A DNA stretch of 64,000 nucleotides, taken from contig JBAXTZ010000002.1 in NCBI GenBank assembly GCA_037129925.1, forward strand, positions 53,844 through 117,843. The letters run 5' to 3'. Positions 34,950 through 43,329 of this stretch are shown one piece after another; the stretch's first letter is position 1; each line of letters starts with the position of its first letter. The position numbers and the translations under genes were made by a program. This DNA is from JBAXTZ01 sp037129925. Its GTDB lineage: Bacteria > Bacillota > Negativicutes > JBAXTZ01. The notes under the pieces were generated by a model. It ran no database searches and had not been told where the DNA came from. It saw only the letters and a list, made by a program, of their open reading frames with translations.

Positions 34950-36911
34950 ATGAAAGATTTGATGTATTTTTTAAACCCTATTGGCAAAACAAAACAGGAG
35001 ATATTGGATGTGCTTGCGCAACATCCTGAAATAAAATTCGTATCCTTAGTTGGAATTGATTTAGCCGGCAATGACACCGACGAGAAAATTCCTATGCGGA
35101 TATTTCGTGAAGATTACGAAACATTTTTTACTGGTAAAGCCGTGCAAACTGACGGATCGTCAGTTGTATTGACAGGAATTGCGACATTGAATGATGCCCG
35201 TGTTGATATGGTGGCCGACAACGAAATCAAATGGCACGTTGATTATAACGGTGAAAACATTGATAGTGAAACCCAATTACCGACCGGAACATTAAGAATA
35301 CCGGCTTTTCTCATTCATAACGACAAACGTGTCGATTCACGTTCAATTCTCAAAGGAACGTTAGAGTATATAACCAGTGAACTCAAAACAATATTGGCAA
35401 ACAAGACCGTAAGTGGTTTAGAACATATCAATACAGCCGATATCGCCAGCATCGAGTTTTCAATTGGTACCGAACTGGAATTTTGGGTAAAAACTCCGGC
35501 GGAAAAGGCCGATGTAGCGGAATTGTCCGCTACTCAAGTTGTTCAGGAAAATTATTGGCAACGTACCCGTGGTAAAGTGCGAACGGCTTTGGAACAAGCG
35601 ATCAGCGCAATGGAAAGTTATGATTTGAAACCGGAGATGGGACACAAAGAAGTCGGTGGCGTAAAGTCGAAAATTAATGCTGGCGGTGATTTGTCGCACG
35701 TTATGGAGCAGTTGGAAATTGACTGGCGGTTTGATGCGGCATTACAAGCTGCTGATAATGAATTGCTGGCGCGGAATATTGTTCGAAAAGTATTTAGAAA
35801 TAATGGCTTGGAAGTTACTTTTCAGGCGAAGCCGATTATCGGTGTTGCCGGTAGTGGTGAACATACCCATTTTAGTATCGCGGCACGGATGAATAATGGA
35901 AAAGTCTATAATTTGTTTTCTCCAAATGATATGAAAGCCAACTTTTTGAGCAGTATCGGCTACGGCGCGATTATGGGTTTGTTAAAAAATTATGAGGTAG
36001 TCAACCCGTTTGTGTCAGCGACAAATGATGCTTTCAACCGCTTAAAACCAGGCTTTGAAGCTCCGGTTTGTATCGTTACTTCGCTTGGTCATACACCGGA
36101 CAATCCGTCGCGTAATCGTACCATCCTTGCCGGATTAGTACGCGATGTGGACAACCAGCGTGCAACTCGATTTGAATTGCGTGCGCCTAATCCATTTTCA
36201 AATACTTACATTGTCGTTAGCGCGTTGCTATTGGCAGCATTTGATGGCATCAAGTACGCGGTTAATAGCAATAAATCAATGAAACAGCTAGAAATGGAAT
36301 TGAGCAAACAACCTGATCAACAAGTTGATTATCTGGAAACGTCCAGGGCTTATCGTAGTGAACATGATGTATTTGAAGATTATTCTGCCCAAGAGCGCGA
36401 TGACCAATTTGGCAAACCACCGGCGACTGTTTGGGAAAATGTCAATAATCTCACGCTCTACCCGGAGAAGCGCAAAGTGCTTTCCGACTGTTGTGTATTT
36501 ACTAACGAAATAATTGATGCGTTTGCCGATGCGTCAATATTGCGTTGGAAAATTGAGTTGCAAAATCGAATAATTCCGGAAAACCTGGATATCGTACTGG
36601 AATGTAAGCGCTTGCACAAACCCGAGTTGGCTAACGATTTAGATTTGCGGAACTGGGAAGAGATTAATCAGTTGAGACTGTTTTTGGCCAAGGATTCACT
36701 GACTGAAAAATCGTTATTTACTCGGATCCGCGAAGCGATTGCGACAGAGCAATATGAACAGGCTTCTCAGTTGCAAATTGAAATGAGCGAGTTGATCGGC
36801 AAACTAAAAGATAGTTATATTAGTTATAAGCGAAATTTGATTAACAGCAACAGCGACAATGATGTGAAACTCATGGCGCTGCCGCTGGCAAACTTCCCGG
36901 GAATGATGTAG
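34950..36911 (+). CDS. glnA: Glutamine synthetase, long form with C-terminal extension
   Basis: Glutamine synthetase makes glutamine from glutamate, ammonia and ATP. The 653-residue chain has the catalytic motifs SIGTELEFWVK, HKEVGGVKSKINAGG, GSGEHTHFSIAARMNNGK, PSRNRTILAGLV and TRFELRAPNP. It is about 200 residues longer than the type I enzyme, and the C-terminal 200 residues (from about DQQVDYLETSRAYRSEH) include a UVR-like stretch EQYEQASQLQIEMSELIGKLK. Long enzymes of this sort occur in anaerobic Firmicutes. It has its own promoter and terminator and follows the cyanophycin genes, fitting nitrogen storage and release, although no shared transcript is indicated. Confidence 0.88.
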   Translation: MKDLMYFLNPIGKTKQEILDVLAQHPEIKFVSLVGIDLAGNDTDEKIPMRIFREDYETFFTGKAVQTDGSSVVLTGIATLNDARVDMVADNEIKWHVDYNGENIDSETQLPTGTLRIPAFLIHNDKRVDSRSILKGTLEYITSELKTILANKTVSGLEHINTADIASIEFSIGTELEFWVKTPAEKADVAELSATQVVQENYWQRTRGKVRTALEQAISAMESYDLKPEMGHKEVGGVKSKINAGGDLSHVMEQLEIDWRFDAALQAADNELLARNIVRKVFRNNGLEVTFQAKPIIGVAGSGEHTHFSIAARMNNGKVYNLFSPNDMKANFLSSIGYGAIMGLLKNYEVVNPFVSATNDAFNRLKPGFEAPVCIVTSLGHTPDNPSRNRTILAGLVRDVDNQRATRFELRAPNPFSNTYIVVSALLLAAFDGIKYAVNSNKSMKQLEMELSKQPDQQVDYLETSRAYRSEHDVFEDYSAQERDDQFGKPPATVWENVNNLTLYPEKRKVLSDCCVFTNEIIDAFADASILRWKIELQNRIIPENLDIVLECKRLHKPELANDLDLRNWEEINQLRLFLAKDSLTEKSLFTRIREAIATEQYEQASQLQIEMSELIGKLKDSYISYKRNLINSNSDNDVKLMALPLANFPGMM

Positions 36912-36925
36912 GAAGCTAACTAATG

Positions 36926-36951
36926 AGTAACCCCGATTCGTCGGGGTTACT
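36926..36951 (+). terminator. Hairpin after glutamine synthetase
   Basis: Arms 36926-36936 and 36941-36951 pair perfectly around TTCG; only TTAATTTG follows, so the T-run is weak. Confidence 0.75.
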
Positions 36952-36958
36952 TAATTTG

Positions 36959-36987
36959 TTGCGAAAAATTGCAAAAGTGTGTAGAAT
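36959..36987 (+). promoter_or_regulatory. Promoter of the GNAT gene
   Basis: TTGCGA at 36959-36964, 17-base spacer, TAGAAT at 36982-36987, 29 bases before the start codon. Confidence 0.55.
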
Positions 36988-37016
36988 TACACAAAAGAAG
37001 AAAGCGAGGATACTCT

Positions 37017-37850
37017 ATGCTAAGATTGTTAAATGAATCTGATTGGGATATTATTCTTGAATATATTCGCCGACATGAAATGGAAACAACTTTTTTTTAC
37101 AGTAATATTCAGGCATATGGTGTAGAAAATCGCTTCGATATCGGTCGTAGCGGCGATTATATAGGAAATTTTGAAGCCGGTCATTTGACCGGAGTAATCG
37201 CCTTTTATAATTTGGGTAGTTGCGTGCCACATTATGAGAGTCAAGAAAGTATGGATGTTTTTATCTGGATGATGAAACAGCGCCAGTTTCGCTATTTGCT
37301 GGGAACGGCACGAATTATTCAACCACTGTTGGAAAAGTTGGAAATAGAAAAAGATTTTGATGATGTGATTGAAGGCGGATACTATATTAACAATAATTTT
37401 GTTGATTTTTATATTGACGATGCTGAGTTTATTGATGCCACTGAAATGGACGAAAATGTGGCATCGGAATTTATTGTCGAAGCTTATAATCGTGGTTTTA
37501 ACCAAACCAAGTCCAAGGAAGAAGCTCTGCGGATGATTCGTGAAAGTTCTGATGAAGAAGCAGTGGTTTTTATGCGAAAAAATGGCGTCATTGTTGCTCA
37601 AGGCTGTATTCACGCCGTCACTGATTGCGTTGGTCAAATAGGAAGTATCTATACTGAACCGACAGTGCGGGGATTGGGTTATGGCAAGGCAGTGTGCGCA
37701 GAACTTTGCCGTCGCGTTCTGGCGATGGATAGAACACCGACATTCATGTTAAAAAATGACAGCGCACCTGTCGCCAGCGCTTACCGGGCACTTGGTTTCG
37801 AGAAATATGATGACTATTATATTATAACGTTAAAGATGGACGAGGACTAA
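37017..37850 (+). CDS. GNAT family N-acetyltransferase
   Basis: A 277-residue protein. The N-terminal half is an additional GNAT-like domain without obvious motifs; the C-terminal half has the acetyl-CoA motif IYTEPTVRGLGYGKAVCAEL and ends with NDSAPVASAYRALGFEKYDDY, typical of small-molecule or peptide acetyltransferases. The substrate is not evident. ATG 37017 follows GCGAGGA; the upstream frame to 36969 overlaps the promoter. It ends 12 bases before the 3D-domain gene and may be co-transcribed with it. Confidence 0.85.
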   Translation: MLRLLNESDWDIILEYIRRHEMETTFFYSNIQAYGVENRFDIGRSGDYIGNFEAGHLTGVIAFYNLGSCVPHYESQESMDVFIWMMKQRQFRYLLGTARIIQPLLEKLEIEKDFDDVIEGGYYINNNFVDFYIDDAEFIDATEMDENVASEFIVEAYNRGFNQTKSKEEALRMIRESSDEEAVVFMRKNGVIVAQGCIHAVTDCVGQIGSIYTEPTVRGLGYGKAVCAELCRRVLAMDRTPTFMLKNDSAPVASAYRALGFEKYDDYYIITLKMDED

Positions 37851-37862
37851 CAAGGAGGCTTT

Positions 37863-38492
37863 ATGATTCGAAGATATATAATTGTAGTTACGTTAGCGCT
37901 AATGTTCATTAGCACGAGTCTTGTGACTACATCGGTTAATGCAAGTGGAAATAATGACTTGATTGTTGCGCCTGACAGCGTTTCACAAGAACGACACTTG
38001 GAAGCCGGAATGCGCGGGGACGCAGTATTGATGTTGCAAAAGTATTTGGCATTATCAGGAAATTACAACGGCGACATTGATGGAATTTTCGGTAACGAAA
38101 CACGCCAAGCGATTATAGTTGTTCAAAAAGCTATAGGCGAACAACAATCAGGAGTTGCTACCCCGGCTGTTATGGAACATTTGCGGAGTAGCGCCGCGAC
38201 GGTCAGCCGTGGTATGCGTACGATGTCGATGAATGTTTCGGCTTATTCCACAGAAGATCCCGGTTGCGGATTGTATACCTATCGTGGAACTCGAATAAGA
38301 AAAGGACTGTGCGCGGTTGACCCTAAAGTCATTCCGCTAGGAACGCGATTGTACATACCAGGCTATGGTATTGCTGTCGCTGACGACATTGGCAGCGCAA
38401 TCAAGGGGCAAAAACTTGATTTGGCTTTTGAATCGCGAAGAGAGGCGCTCAATTTTGGGCGAAAGCAAATAACAATATTTATTTTGGAATAA
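37863..38492 (+). CDS. Secreted peptidoglycan-binding and 3D-domain protein
   Basis: A 209-residue exported protein. It has a signal peptide (IIVVTLALMFISTSLVTTSVNA), a PG_binding_1 domain (GMRGDAVLMLQKYLALSGNYNGD, GIFGNETRQAIIVVQKA) and a C-terminal 3D domain (YSTEDPGCG, IRKGLCAVDPKVIPLGTRLYI, AVADDIGSAIKGQKLDLAFE). The 3D domain, named for its three Asp residues, is a MltA-like fold found in lytic transglycosylases and resuscitation factors, so a cell-wall-remodelling role in the periplasm is likely. GGAGG precedes ATG 37863. Confidence 0.88.
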   Translation: MIRRYIIVVTLALMFISTSLVTTSVNASGNNDLIVAPDSVSQERHLEAGMRGDAVLMLQKYLALSGNYNGDIDGIFGNETRQAIIVVQKAIGEQQSGVATPAVMEHLRSSAATVSRGMRTMSMNVSAYSTEDPGCGLYTYRGTRIRKGLCAVDPKVIPLGTRLYIPGYGIAVADDIGSAIKGQKLDLAFESRREALNFGRKQITIFILE

Positions 38493-38514
38493 ACCGGCGT
38501 AAGCCGGTTTTTTT
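38491..38514 (+). terminator. Terminator after the 3D-domain gene
   Basis: 8-bp stem AAACCGGC/GCCGGTTT with GTAA loop and a T-run; it overlaps the stop codon. Confidence 0.85.
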
Positions 38515-38574
38515 ATGCAGGAAATCAGGTAAGTGTTGTCGAATGTTTACAACGATATTTTTTTGGGAGGAGAC

Positions 38575-40227
38575 ATGACTAAGAGAGAAATCTGCGCTCC
38601 GCGCGGCCCGGTCATTAGTTGCAAAGGTTGGCAACAGGAAGCGGCAATGCGCATGTTAATGAACAATTTAGATCCGGATGTAGCTGAAAAACCCGAAGAT
38701 TTGATTGTGTATGGCGGCATTGGCAAAGCAGCCCGCAACTGGGATTGTTATGATGCTATTATCCAAAGTCTGAAAGATCTTGAAAATGATGAAACTTTAT
38801 TGGTGCAGTCTGGAAAACCGGTCGGAGTATTCAAATCGCATTGCGATGCCCCCAGAGTGTTAATCGCAAATTCCAATATTGTCGGACATTGGGATAATTG
38901 GGAAAAGTTCCGGGAGTTGGACAAACTTGGATTGATGATGTACGGTCAGATGACTGCCGGTAGTTGGATTTATATCGGGTCACAGGGAATAGTGCAAGGA
39001 ACCTATGAAACATTGGCCAGTATTGCCGAACGCAAATACGCTGGCAGTTTACGTGGAACTTTGACAGTTACTGCCGGACTAGGTGGAATGGGCGGCGCTC
39101 AACCGTTGGCGATTACGATGAACGAGGGAGTTGCTTTATGTGCCGATGTTGATGAAACGCGGATACAAAAGCGTTTGAATACTAAATATTGCGATATTTT
39201 GGTATATGACATCGATGAAGCAATCGATAAGGCGCTGGTTGCAAAAAATGCCGGACAGGCAATATCGATTGCGGTATTGTGTAACGCGGTCGATTTGTTG
39301 AATCGACTAATTGAACGAAATATAACTCCGGAAATTCTCACTGATCAGACATCGGCACACGACGAGTTAAACGGCTATGTCCCAAATAAAATGGAATATG
39401 CTGATGCCTTAAAATTGCGAATTGAACAACCTGAGATTTATATCGCCGAGAGTTTACGAACTATGGGTGAACATGTGCGAGCAATGCTAGAGTTGCAGCA
39501 ACGCGGCGCGGAAACGTTTGATTACGGCAACAACTTGCGTGGCCAGGCGTTGAAAGTCGGCGTAACTAACGCGTTTGATTTTCCGGGATTTGTGCCGGCG
39601 TATATTCGACCGCTGTTTTGCGAGGGACAAGGACCTTTTCGTTGGGTAGCGCTTTCCGGCAACAAAGAAGACATTTATCGCACGGATCGTGCGGTGTTGG
39701 AGACTTTTCCTGAGAAAAAAGCACTGGCTCGTTGGATAAAACTGGCGCAAGAGCGAATTGAATTTCAAGGTCTGCCGGCGAGAATTTGCTGGCTAGGTTA
39801 TGGTGAACGCGATAAATTGGCAAAAGTGTTTAATGATTTGGTAAAAAACGGTGAAGTTAGCGCTCCGCTCGTAGTCGGTCGTGATCATCTTGATTGTGGT
39901 TCAGTGGCCTCGCCCAATCGAGAAACTGAGAGTATGAAAGATGGTAGTGACGCGGTTGCGGATTGGCCAATACTAAACGCGTTGATAAACGCTGTTAACG
40001 GCGCCACTTGGGTGTCGGTGCACGATGGCGGTGGCGTAGGCATTGGTTATTCGTTGCATACCGGACAGGTCATGGTGCTAGATGGTTCGGACGAAGCTGC
40101 CGCCCGTGCCGCGCGGCTATATCTGTCTGACCCGGGGATGGGCGTAATTCGTCATGCTGATGCCGGTTATGATGAAGCGATTGCTTGCGCTAAGCGTTGC
40201 GGTGTGAAAGTGCCGATGATGAAGTGA
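38575..40227 (+). CDS. hutU: Urocanate hydratase
   Basis: HutU converts urocanate to imidazolone propionate with NAD as cofactor, the second step of histidine breakdown. The 550-residue protein has APRGPVISCKGWQQEAAMRML, VYGGIGKAARNW, VGVFKSHCDAPRVLIANSN, TVTAGLGGMGGAQPLA and GRDHLDCGSVASPNRETE, near-universal family sequence. ATG 38575 follows GGGAGGAG. It is separated from the formiminotransferase gene by an 8-bp repeat tract. No hutH is in the window, so histidine ammonia-lyase must be elsewhere. Confidence 0.95.
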   Translation: MTKREICAPRGPVISCKGWQQEAAMRMLMNNLDPDVAEKPEDLIVYGGIGKAARNWDCYDAIIQSLKDLENDETLLVQSGKPVGVFKSHCDAPRVLIANSNIVGHWDNWEKFRELDKLGLMMYGQMTAGSWIYIGSQGIVQGTYETLASIAERKYAGSLRGTLTVTAGLGGMGGAQPLAITMNEGVALCADVDETRIQKRLNTKYCDILVYDIDEAIDKALVAKNAGQAISIAVLCNAVDLLNRLIERNITPEILTDQTSAHDELNGYVPNKMEYADALKLRIEQPEIYIAESLRTMGEHVRAMLELQQRGAETFDYGNNLRGQALKVGVTNAFDFPGFVPAYIRPLFCEGQGPFRWVALSGNKEDIYRTDRAVLETFPEKKALARWIKLAQERIEFQGLPARICWLGYGERDKLAKVFNDLVKNGEVSAPLVVGRDHLDCGSVASPNRETESMKDGSDAVADWPILNALINAVNGATWVSVHDGGGVGIGYSLHTGQVMVLDGSDEAAARAARLYLSDPGMGVIRHADAGYDEAIACAKRCGVKVPMMK

Positions 40228-40244
40228 AGAGCTTTACAGCCGCA

Positions 40245-40340
40245 AAGCTACAAAGCTACAAAGCTGCAAAGCTATAAAGCTACAAAGCAATAAGACTTCA
40301 AAGTTATAAAGCCTGAAAGCATTTAAGTTATAAAGTAGAA
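40245..40340 (+). repeat. Degenerate 8-bp tandem repeat (AAGCTACA), 12 units
   Basis: From 40245 the sequence has period eight: AAGCTACA, AAGCTACA, AAGCTGCA, AAGCTATA, AAGCTACA, then more diverged units up to AAGTAGAA at 40333-40340, all near AAG plus five bases. It lies wholly in the intergenic stretch between hutU and the formiminotransferase gene; the first units are the most uniform. Copy number may vary by slippage. No hairpin terminator is visible in it. Confidence 0.85.
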
Positions 40341-40376
40341 AAGGATATAACGATAATTTATTTCGTGGGGGATATT

Positions 40377-41276
40377 GTGTTAAAAAAAATAATTGAATGC
40401 GTGCCGAATTTTAGTGAAGGTCGTGATCGAGAAATAATCGAAGCCATCGTGCAACCCTTCCGTGAAATTGCTGGTGTAAAACTGTTGGACTATTCCAGTG
40501 ATGCCAATCACAACCGTACTGTCGTTACGGTTATTGGCGAACCGCAAGCCATGCAACAGGCGATTATCGCGGCAGTGGCGGTGGCAATCGAGAAGATCGA
40601 TCTAAGAACCCAACGCGGCGAGCATCCCCGACTGGGCGCAGTCGATGTCGTGCCGTTTATTCCGATAAGCAATGTTACTATGGATGAGGCAGTAGAATTG
40701 GCAAAATCTGTAGCTGCTGAATTATGGCAAAAATTCTCACTGCCGATTTTCTTATACGAAAAGGCGGCGAGCAGTGCGGCACGCGAGAATCTTGCTACTA
40801 TCCGTAAGGGAGAATTTGAAGGGTTAACTGCGAAAATGCAGTTACCAGAGTGGCAGCCGGATTTTGGCAGTTGCTGTCCGCATCCAACGGCTGGCGCAAC
40901 GGTTGTTGGCGCCCGTCAACCGCTGGTTGCCTACAACGTCAATCTCGGCACTAATAATTTAGAAATTGCCGATAAAATTGCCAAAGTCGTCCGGCATATT
41001 GGCGGCGGGCTGCGTTTCGTCAAAGCGCTGGGAATAGATTTGGAAGACCGTGGTATCGTCCAGGTATCCATGAATTTGACCGACTACTCCAAAACATCAA
41101 TCTACCGGGCGTTTGAAATGGTGAAGATGGAAGCCCGGCGCTACGGCGTGGAAGTGGTCGGCAGCGAAATTGTCGGCTTAGTGCCATTGAAAGCGTTGGT
41201 GGATTCAGCGGAGTATTATTTGGGGTTGGAAAACTTTTCAATCAATCAAGTTCTCGAAACAAGGTTAATGGAATAA
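40377..41276 (+). CDS. ftcD: Glutamate formimidoyltransferase
   Basis: Transfers the formimino group of N-formimino-glutamate to tetrahydrofolate in histidine degradation. The 299-residue protein has only the formiminotransferase domain, not the cyclodeaminase domain of the mammalian enzyme. Motifs are IECVPNFSEGRDREIIEAI at the start, RTQRGEHPRLGAVDVVPFIPI and AYNVNLGTNNLEIADKIAK. GTG 40377, six bases after GGGG, is preferred to GTG 40365, which overlaps that site. Its TAA overlaps the hutI ATG. Confidence 0.92.
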   Translation: MLKKIIECVPNFSEGRDREIIEAIVQPFREIAGVKLLDYSSDANHNRTVVTVIGEPQAMQQAIIAAVAVAIEKIDLRTQRGEHPRLGAVDVVPFIPISNVTMDEAVELAKSVAAELWQKFSLPIFLYEKAASSAARENLATIRKGEFEGLTAKMQLPEWQPDFGSCCPHPTAGATVVGARQPLVAYNVNLGTNNLEIADKIAKVVRHIGGGLRFVKALGIDLEDRGIVQVSMNLTDYSKTSIYRAFEMVKMEARRYGVEVVGSEIVGLVPLKALVDSAEYYLGLENFSINQVLETRLME

Positions 41277-42517
41277 TGGGAAAAACTACCGCGATAATCA
41301 ACATTGGTGAATTGGTAACCTGCGCCGGCGGCGCGAAATTTGGTCTTGCTATGAATGATATCGGCATTATTAATGATGCAGCTGTTATTGTTGAAGACGG
41401 TATCATACTAAGCGTCGGCACAATGGTTGAACTCGGCGATAGGGCAAATCTGTGTGACCAAATTATCGACGTGGACGGAATGGGAGTATTGCCGGGATTT
41501 GTCGATTCACATACTCATTTTATTTTTGGCGGCTATCGCGAAGATGAATTCGAGTGGCGCTTAAACGGTGAAAGTTATATGTCGATAATGGAACGAGGTG
41601 GCGGTATCGCGAACTCGGTGCGCGCCACTCGTGTTGCCACAGCTGAGCAACTACTTAAAGTTGGTCGCGAGCGGCTGGCTACGATGTTAGCATATGGCGT
41701 TACCACAGTTGAAGGCAAGAGCGGCTATGGATTGGATGTTGATACTGAATTGCGCCAACTGGCCGTAATGCGCGAGTTGAATAGCACCCAGCCGCTGGAA
41801 ATCGCGATCACCTATATGGGCGCTCACTCTGTGCCGCTGGAGTGCAAAGTTAATCCGGAAAAATATATTACGCTGGTCATCGATGAAGCTTTACCCAAGG
41901 CGGTCGAGTATGCTGAGTTTTGCGATGTCTTTTGTGAAAAAAATGTCTTTTCGGTAGACCAGTCGCGGCGAATACTGTTAGCAGGGCAAAAATTGGGGTT
42001 AAAAAGCAAACTACATGCCGACGAAATCGTTCAACTAGGCGGCGCGGAACTGGCAGCTGAATTAGGCGCGGTTTCGGCAGATCATCTGTTAAATGCGTCA
42101 GATGCCGGTCTGGTTGCCATGGCTAGAAGCGAAACGGTCTGCACTTTGTTGCCGGCAACTGCCTTTTCATTACGCGAACCCTATGCCCGCGCCCGCTATA
42201 TGATCGACAACGGCGCTTGTGTTGCGTTGGCGAGCGACTTCAATCCAGGTAGTTGCTGTACAGCTTCAATACCATTGGTTATCGCGCTTGCGGCGCTTAA
42301 TATGCAGATGACTAATGCTGAAATCGTAACCGCGTTAACGATAAACGGAGCCAAGGCAATCAATCGAAATAATATTATCGGCAGTATCGAGCCGGGAAAA
42401 CAAGCCGATTTACTGGTGCTGAAATATCCGTCGCACAAATTTATTTCATACCGCATCGCCGAAAATATTGTTAAATATGTAATAAAAAAAGGGGTAATTG
42501 TCAACACAAGTACTTGA
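41276..42517 (+). CDS. hutI: Imidazolonepropionase
   Basis: HutI hydrolyses imidazolone propionate to N-formimino-glutamate, the substrate of the preceding gene's product. The 413-residue metal-dependent amidohydrolase has GFVDSHTHFIFGG, GGGIANSVRATRVATAEQLL, KSGYGLDVDTELR, YMGAHSVP, HADEI and ALASDFNPGSC. It starts inside the ftcD stop (TAATG), so the two are translationally coupled, and together with hutU give histidine-to-glutamate conversion via formimino-glutamate. Confidence 0.95.
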   Translation: MGKTTAIINIGELVTCAGGAKFGLAMNDIGIINDAAVIVEDGIILSVGTMVELGDRANLCDQIIDVDGMGVLPGFVDSHTHFIFGGYREDEFEWRLNGESYMSIMERGGGIANSVRATRVATAEQLLKVGRERLATMLAYGVTTVEGKSGYGLDVDTELRQLAVMRELNSTQPLEIAITYMGAHSVPLECKVNPEKYITLVIDEALPKAVEYAEFCDVFCEKNVFSVDQSRRILLAGQKLGLKSKLHADEIVQLGGAELAAELGAVSADHLLNASDAGLVAMARSETVCTLLPATAFSLREPYARARYMIDNGACVALASDFNPGSCCTASIPLVIALAALNMQMTNAEIVTALTINGAKAINRNNIIGSIEPGKQADLLVLKYPSHKFISYRIAENIVKYVIKKGVIVNTST

Positions 42518-42542
42518 CTTATTGCTCAATGGAAATTATAAT
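42514..42542 (+). promoter_or_regulatory. Promoter of the rpsU-yqeY genes
   Basis: TTGACT at 42514-42519 lies over the hutI stop, followed by a 17-base spacer and TATAAT at 42537-42542. Confidence 0.75.
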
Positions 42543-42607
42543 ACTTAGCAGTTATGCAATGGTATGTAGCATACTTTCAGAGCTTGTAGCGGAGTGGGGT
42601 GATATTG

Positions 42608-42784
42608 GTGGCAGAGGTAAGATTGGTAAAAGGCGAGAGTCTGGACAGTGCTTTGAAGAAATTCAAACGCGCTTGTCAAAAAGACGGAGTTCTCTCCGAG
42701 TGCCGAAAACGTGAGCAATATGATAAGCCTAGCGTAAAACGTAAGAAGAAGTCAGAAGCAGCGCGCAAGCGTAAAACAAAATAA
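42608..42784 (+). CDS. rpsU: 30S ribosomal protein S21
   Basis: Small-subunit protein S21, 58 residues. The sequence reads VAEVRLVKGESLDSALKKFK, then CQKDGVLSECRKREQYDKPS and a basic KRKKKSEAARKRK tail, all typical. GTG 42608 matches the family's usual N-terminus; the earlier GTG at 42599 would add three residues and overlap the GGAGTGGGG site. It is followed 11 bases later by yqeY, a common pair in Firmicutes. Confidence 0.93.
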   Translation: MAEVRLVKGESLDSALKKFKRACQKDGVLSECRKREQYDKPSVKRKKKSEAARKRKTK

Positions 42785-42795
42785 GGGTTGAAAAC

Positions 42796-43245
42796 ATGAG
42801 TCTTCGAGCAAAATTGTTTGACGATATGAAGTTAGCCATGAAAGAACGTGAAGCAGGTAAACTGCGTTTAGCGGTTATCCGAATGGCGATTTCCAATATC
42901 AGAAACAGCGAAATTGACAAAAAGCGCGAGTTGGATGACAGTGAAATACTAGCGGTATTGACTAAGGAAGTTAAAATGCGCCGCGATGCAGTCGAGGATT
43001 TTCGTACTGCGAAACGTGATGATTTGGTTAATGAATATGAAAGCGAAATTGTTATTTTGCAGAACTATTTGCCAGAACAGCTTAGCGAGGCAGAAATAAC
43101 TGATATTGTTAAGAACTGTATCGAGCAAGCCGGAGCGCAATCAATAAAAGAGCTTGGAAAAGTAATGATGTTGATTAAACCGTTGATAAGCGGACGCGCT
43201 GATGGCAAGCTGGTAAATCAAATTGTCCGACAAAACCTACAATAA
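42796..43245 (+). CDS. yqeY: GatB/YqeY domain protein
   Basis: A 149-residue protein of the YqeY family, resembling the tRNA-binding tail of the GatB amidotransferase; its precise role is not known. Typical sequence is LRAKLFDDMKLAMKEREAGK, LRLAVIRMAISNIRN, LPEQLSEAEI and DGKLVNQIVRQNL. It is co-transcribed with rpsU and followed by a strong terminator. Confidence 0.92.
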   Translation: MSLRAKLFDDMKLAMKEREAGKLRLAVIRMAISNIRNSEIDKKRELDDSEILAVLTKEVKMRRDAVEDFRTAKRDDLVNEYESEIVILQNYLPEQLSEAEITDIVKNCIEQAGAQSIKELGKVMMLIKPLISGRADGKLVNQIVRQNLQ

Positions 43246-43270
43246 TCCGGGAAACCGGATTATTTTTTTT
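43241..43270 (+). terminator. Terminator after yqeY
   Basis: 10-bp stem (43241-43250 with 43255-43264), GAAA loop and eight T residues. Confidence 0.9.
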
Positions 43271-43297
43271 GCATATCGATATTTTGCCTGTTAGAAT
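43269..43297 (+). promoter_or_regulatory. Promoter of phoH
   Basis: TTGCAT at 43269-43274, 17-base spacer, TAGAAT at 43292-43297. The -35 overlaps the T-run of the preceding terminator. Confidence 0.55.
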
Positions 43298-43329
43298 ATG
43301 GGCATCATATATCAAACAGAGGAGAACAT

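Noticed and set aside
37029..37637. 202-residue minus-strand open frame opposite the GNAT gene
   Set aside because: No ribosome site or recognisable domain; the plus strand encodes a GNAT protein with a good acetyl-CoA motif.
40245..40340. CRISPR-like array in the hut operon
   Set aside because: Units are 8 bases with no spacers of constant length and no cas genes nearby.
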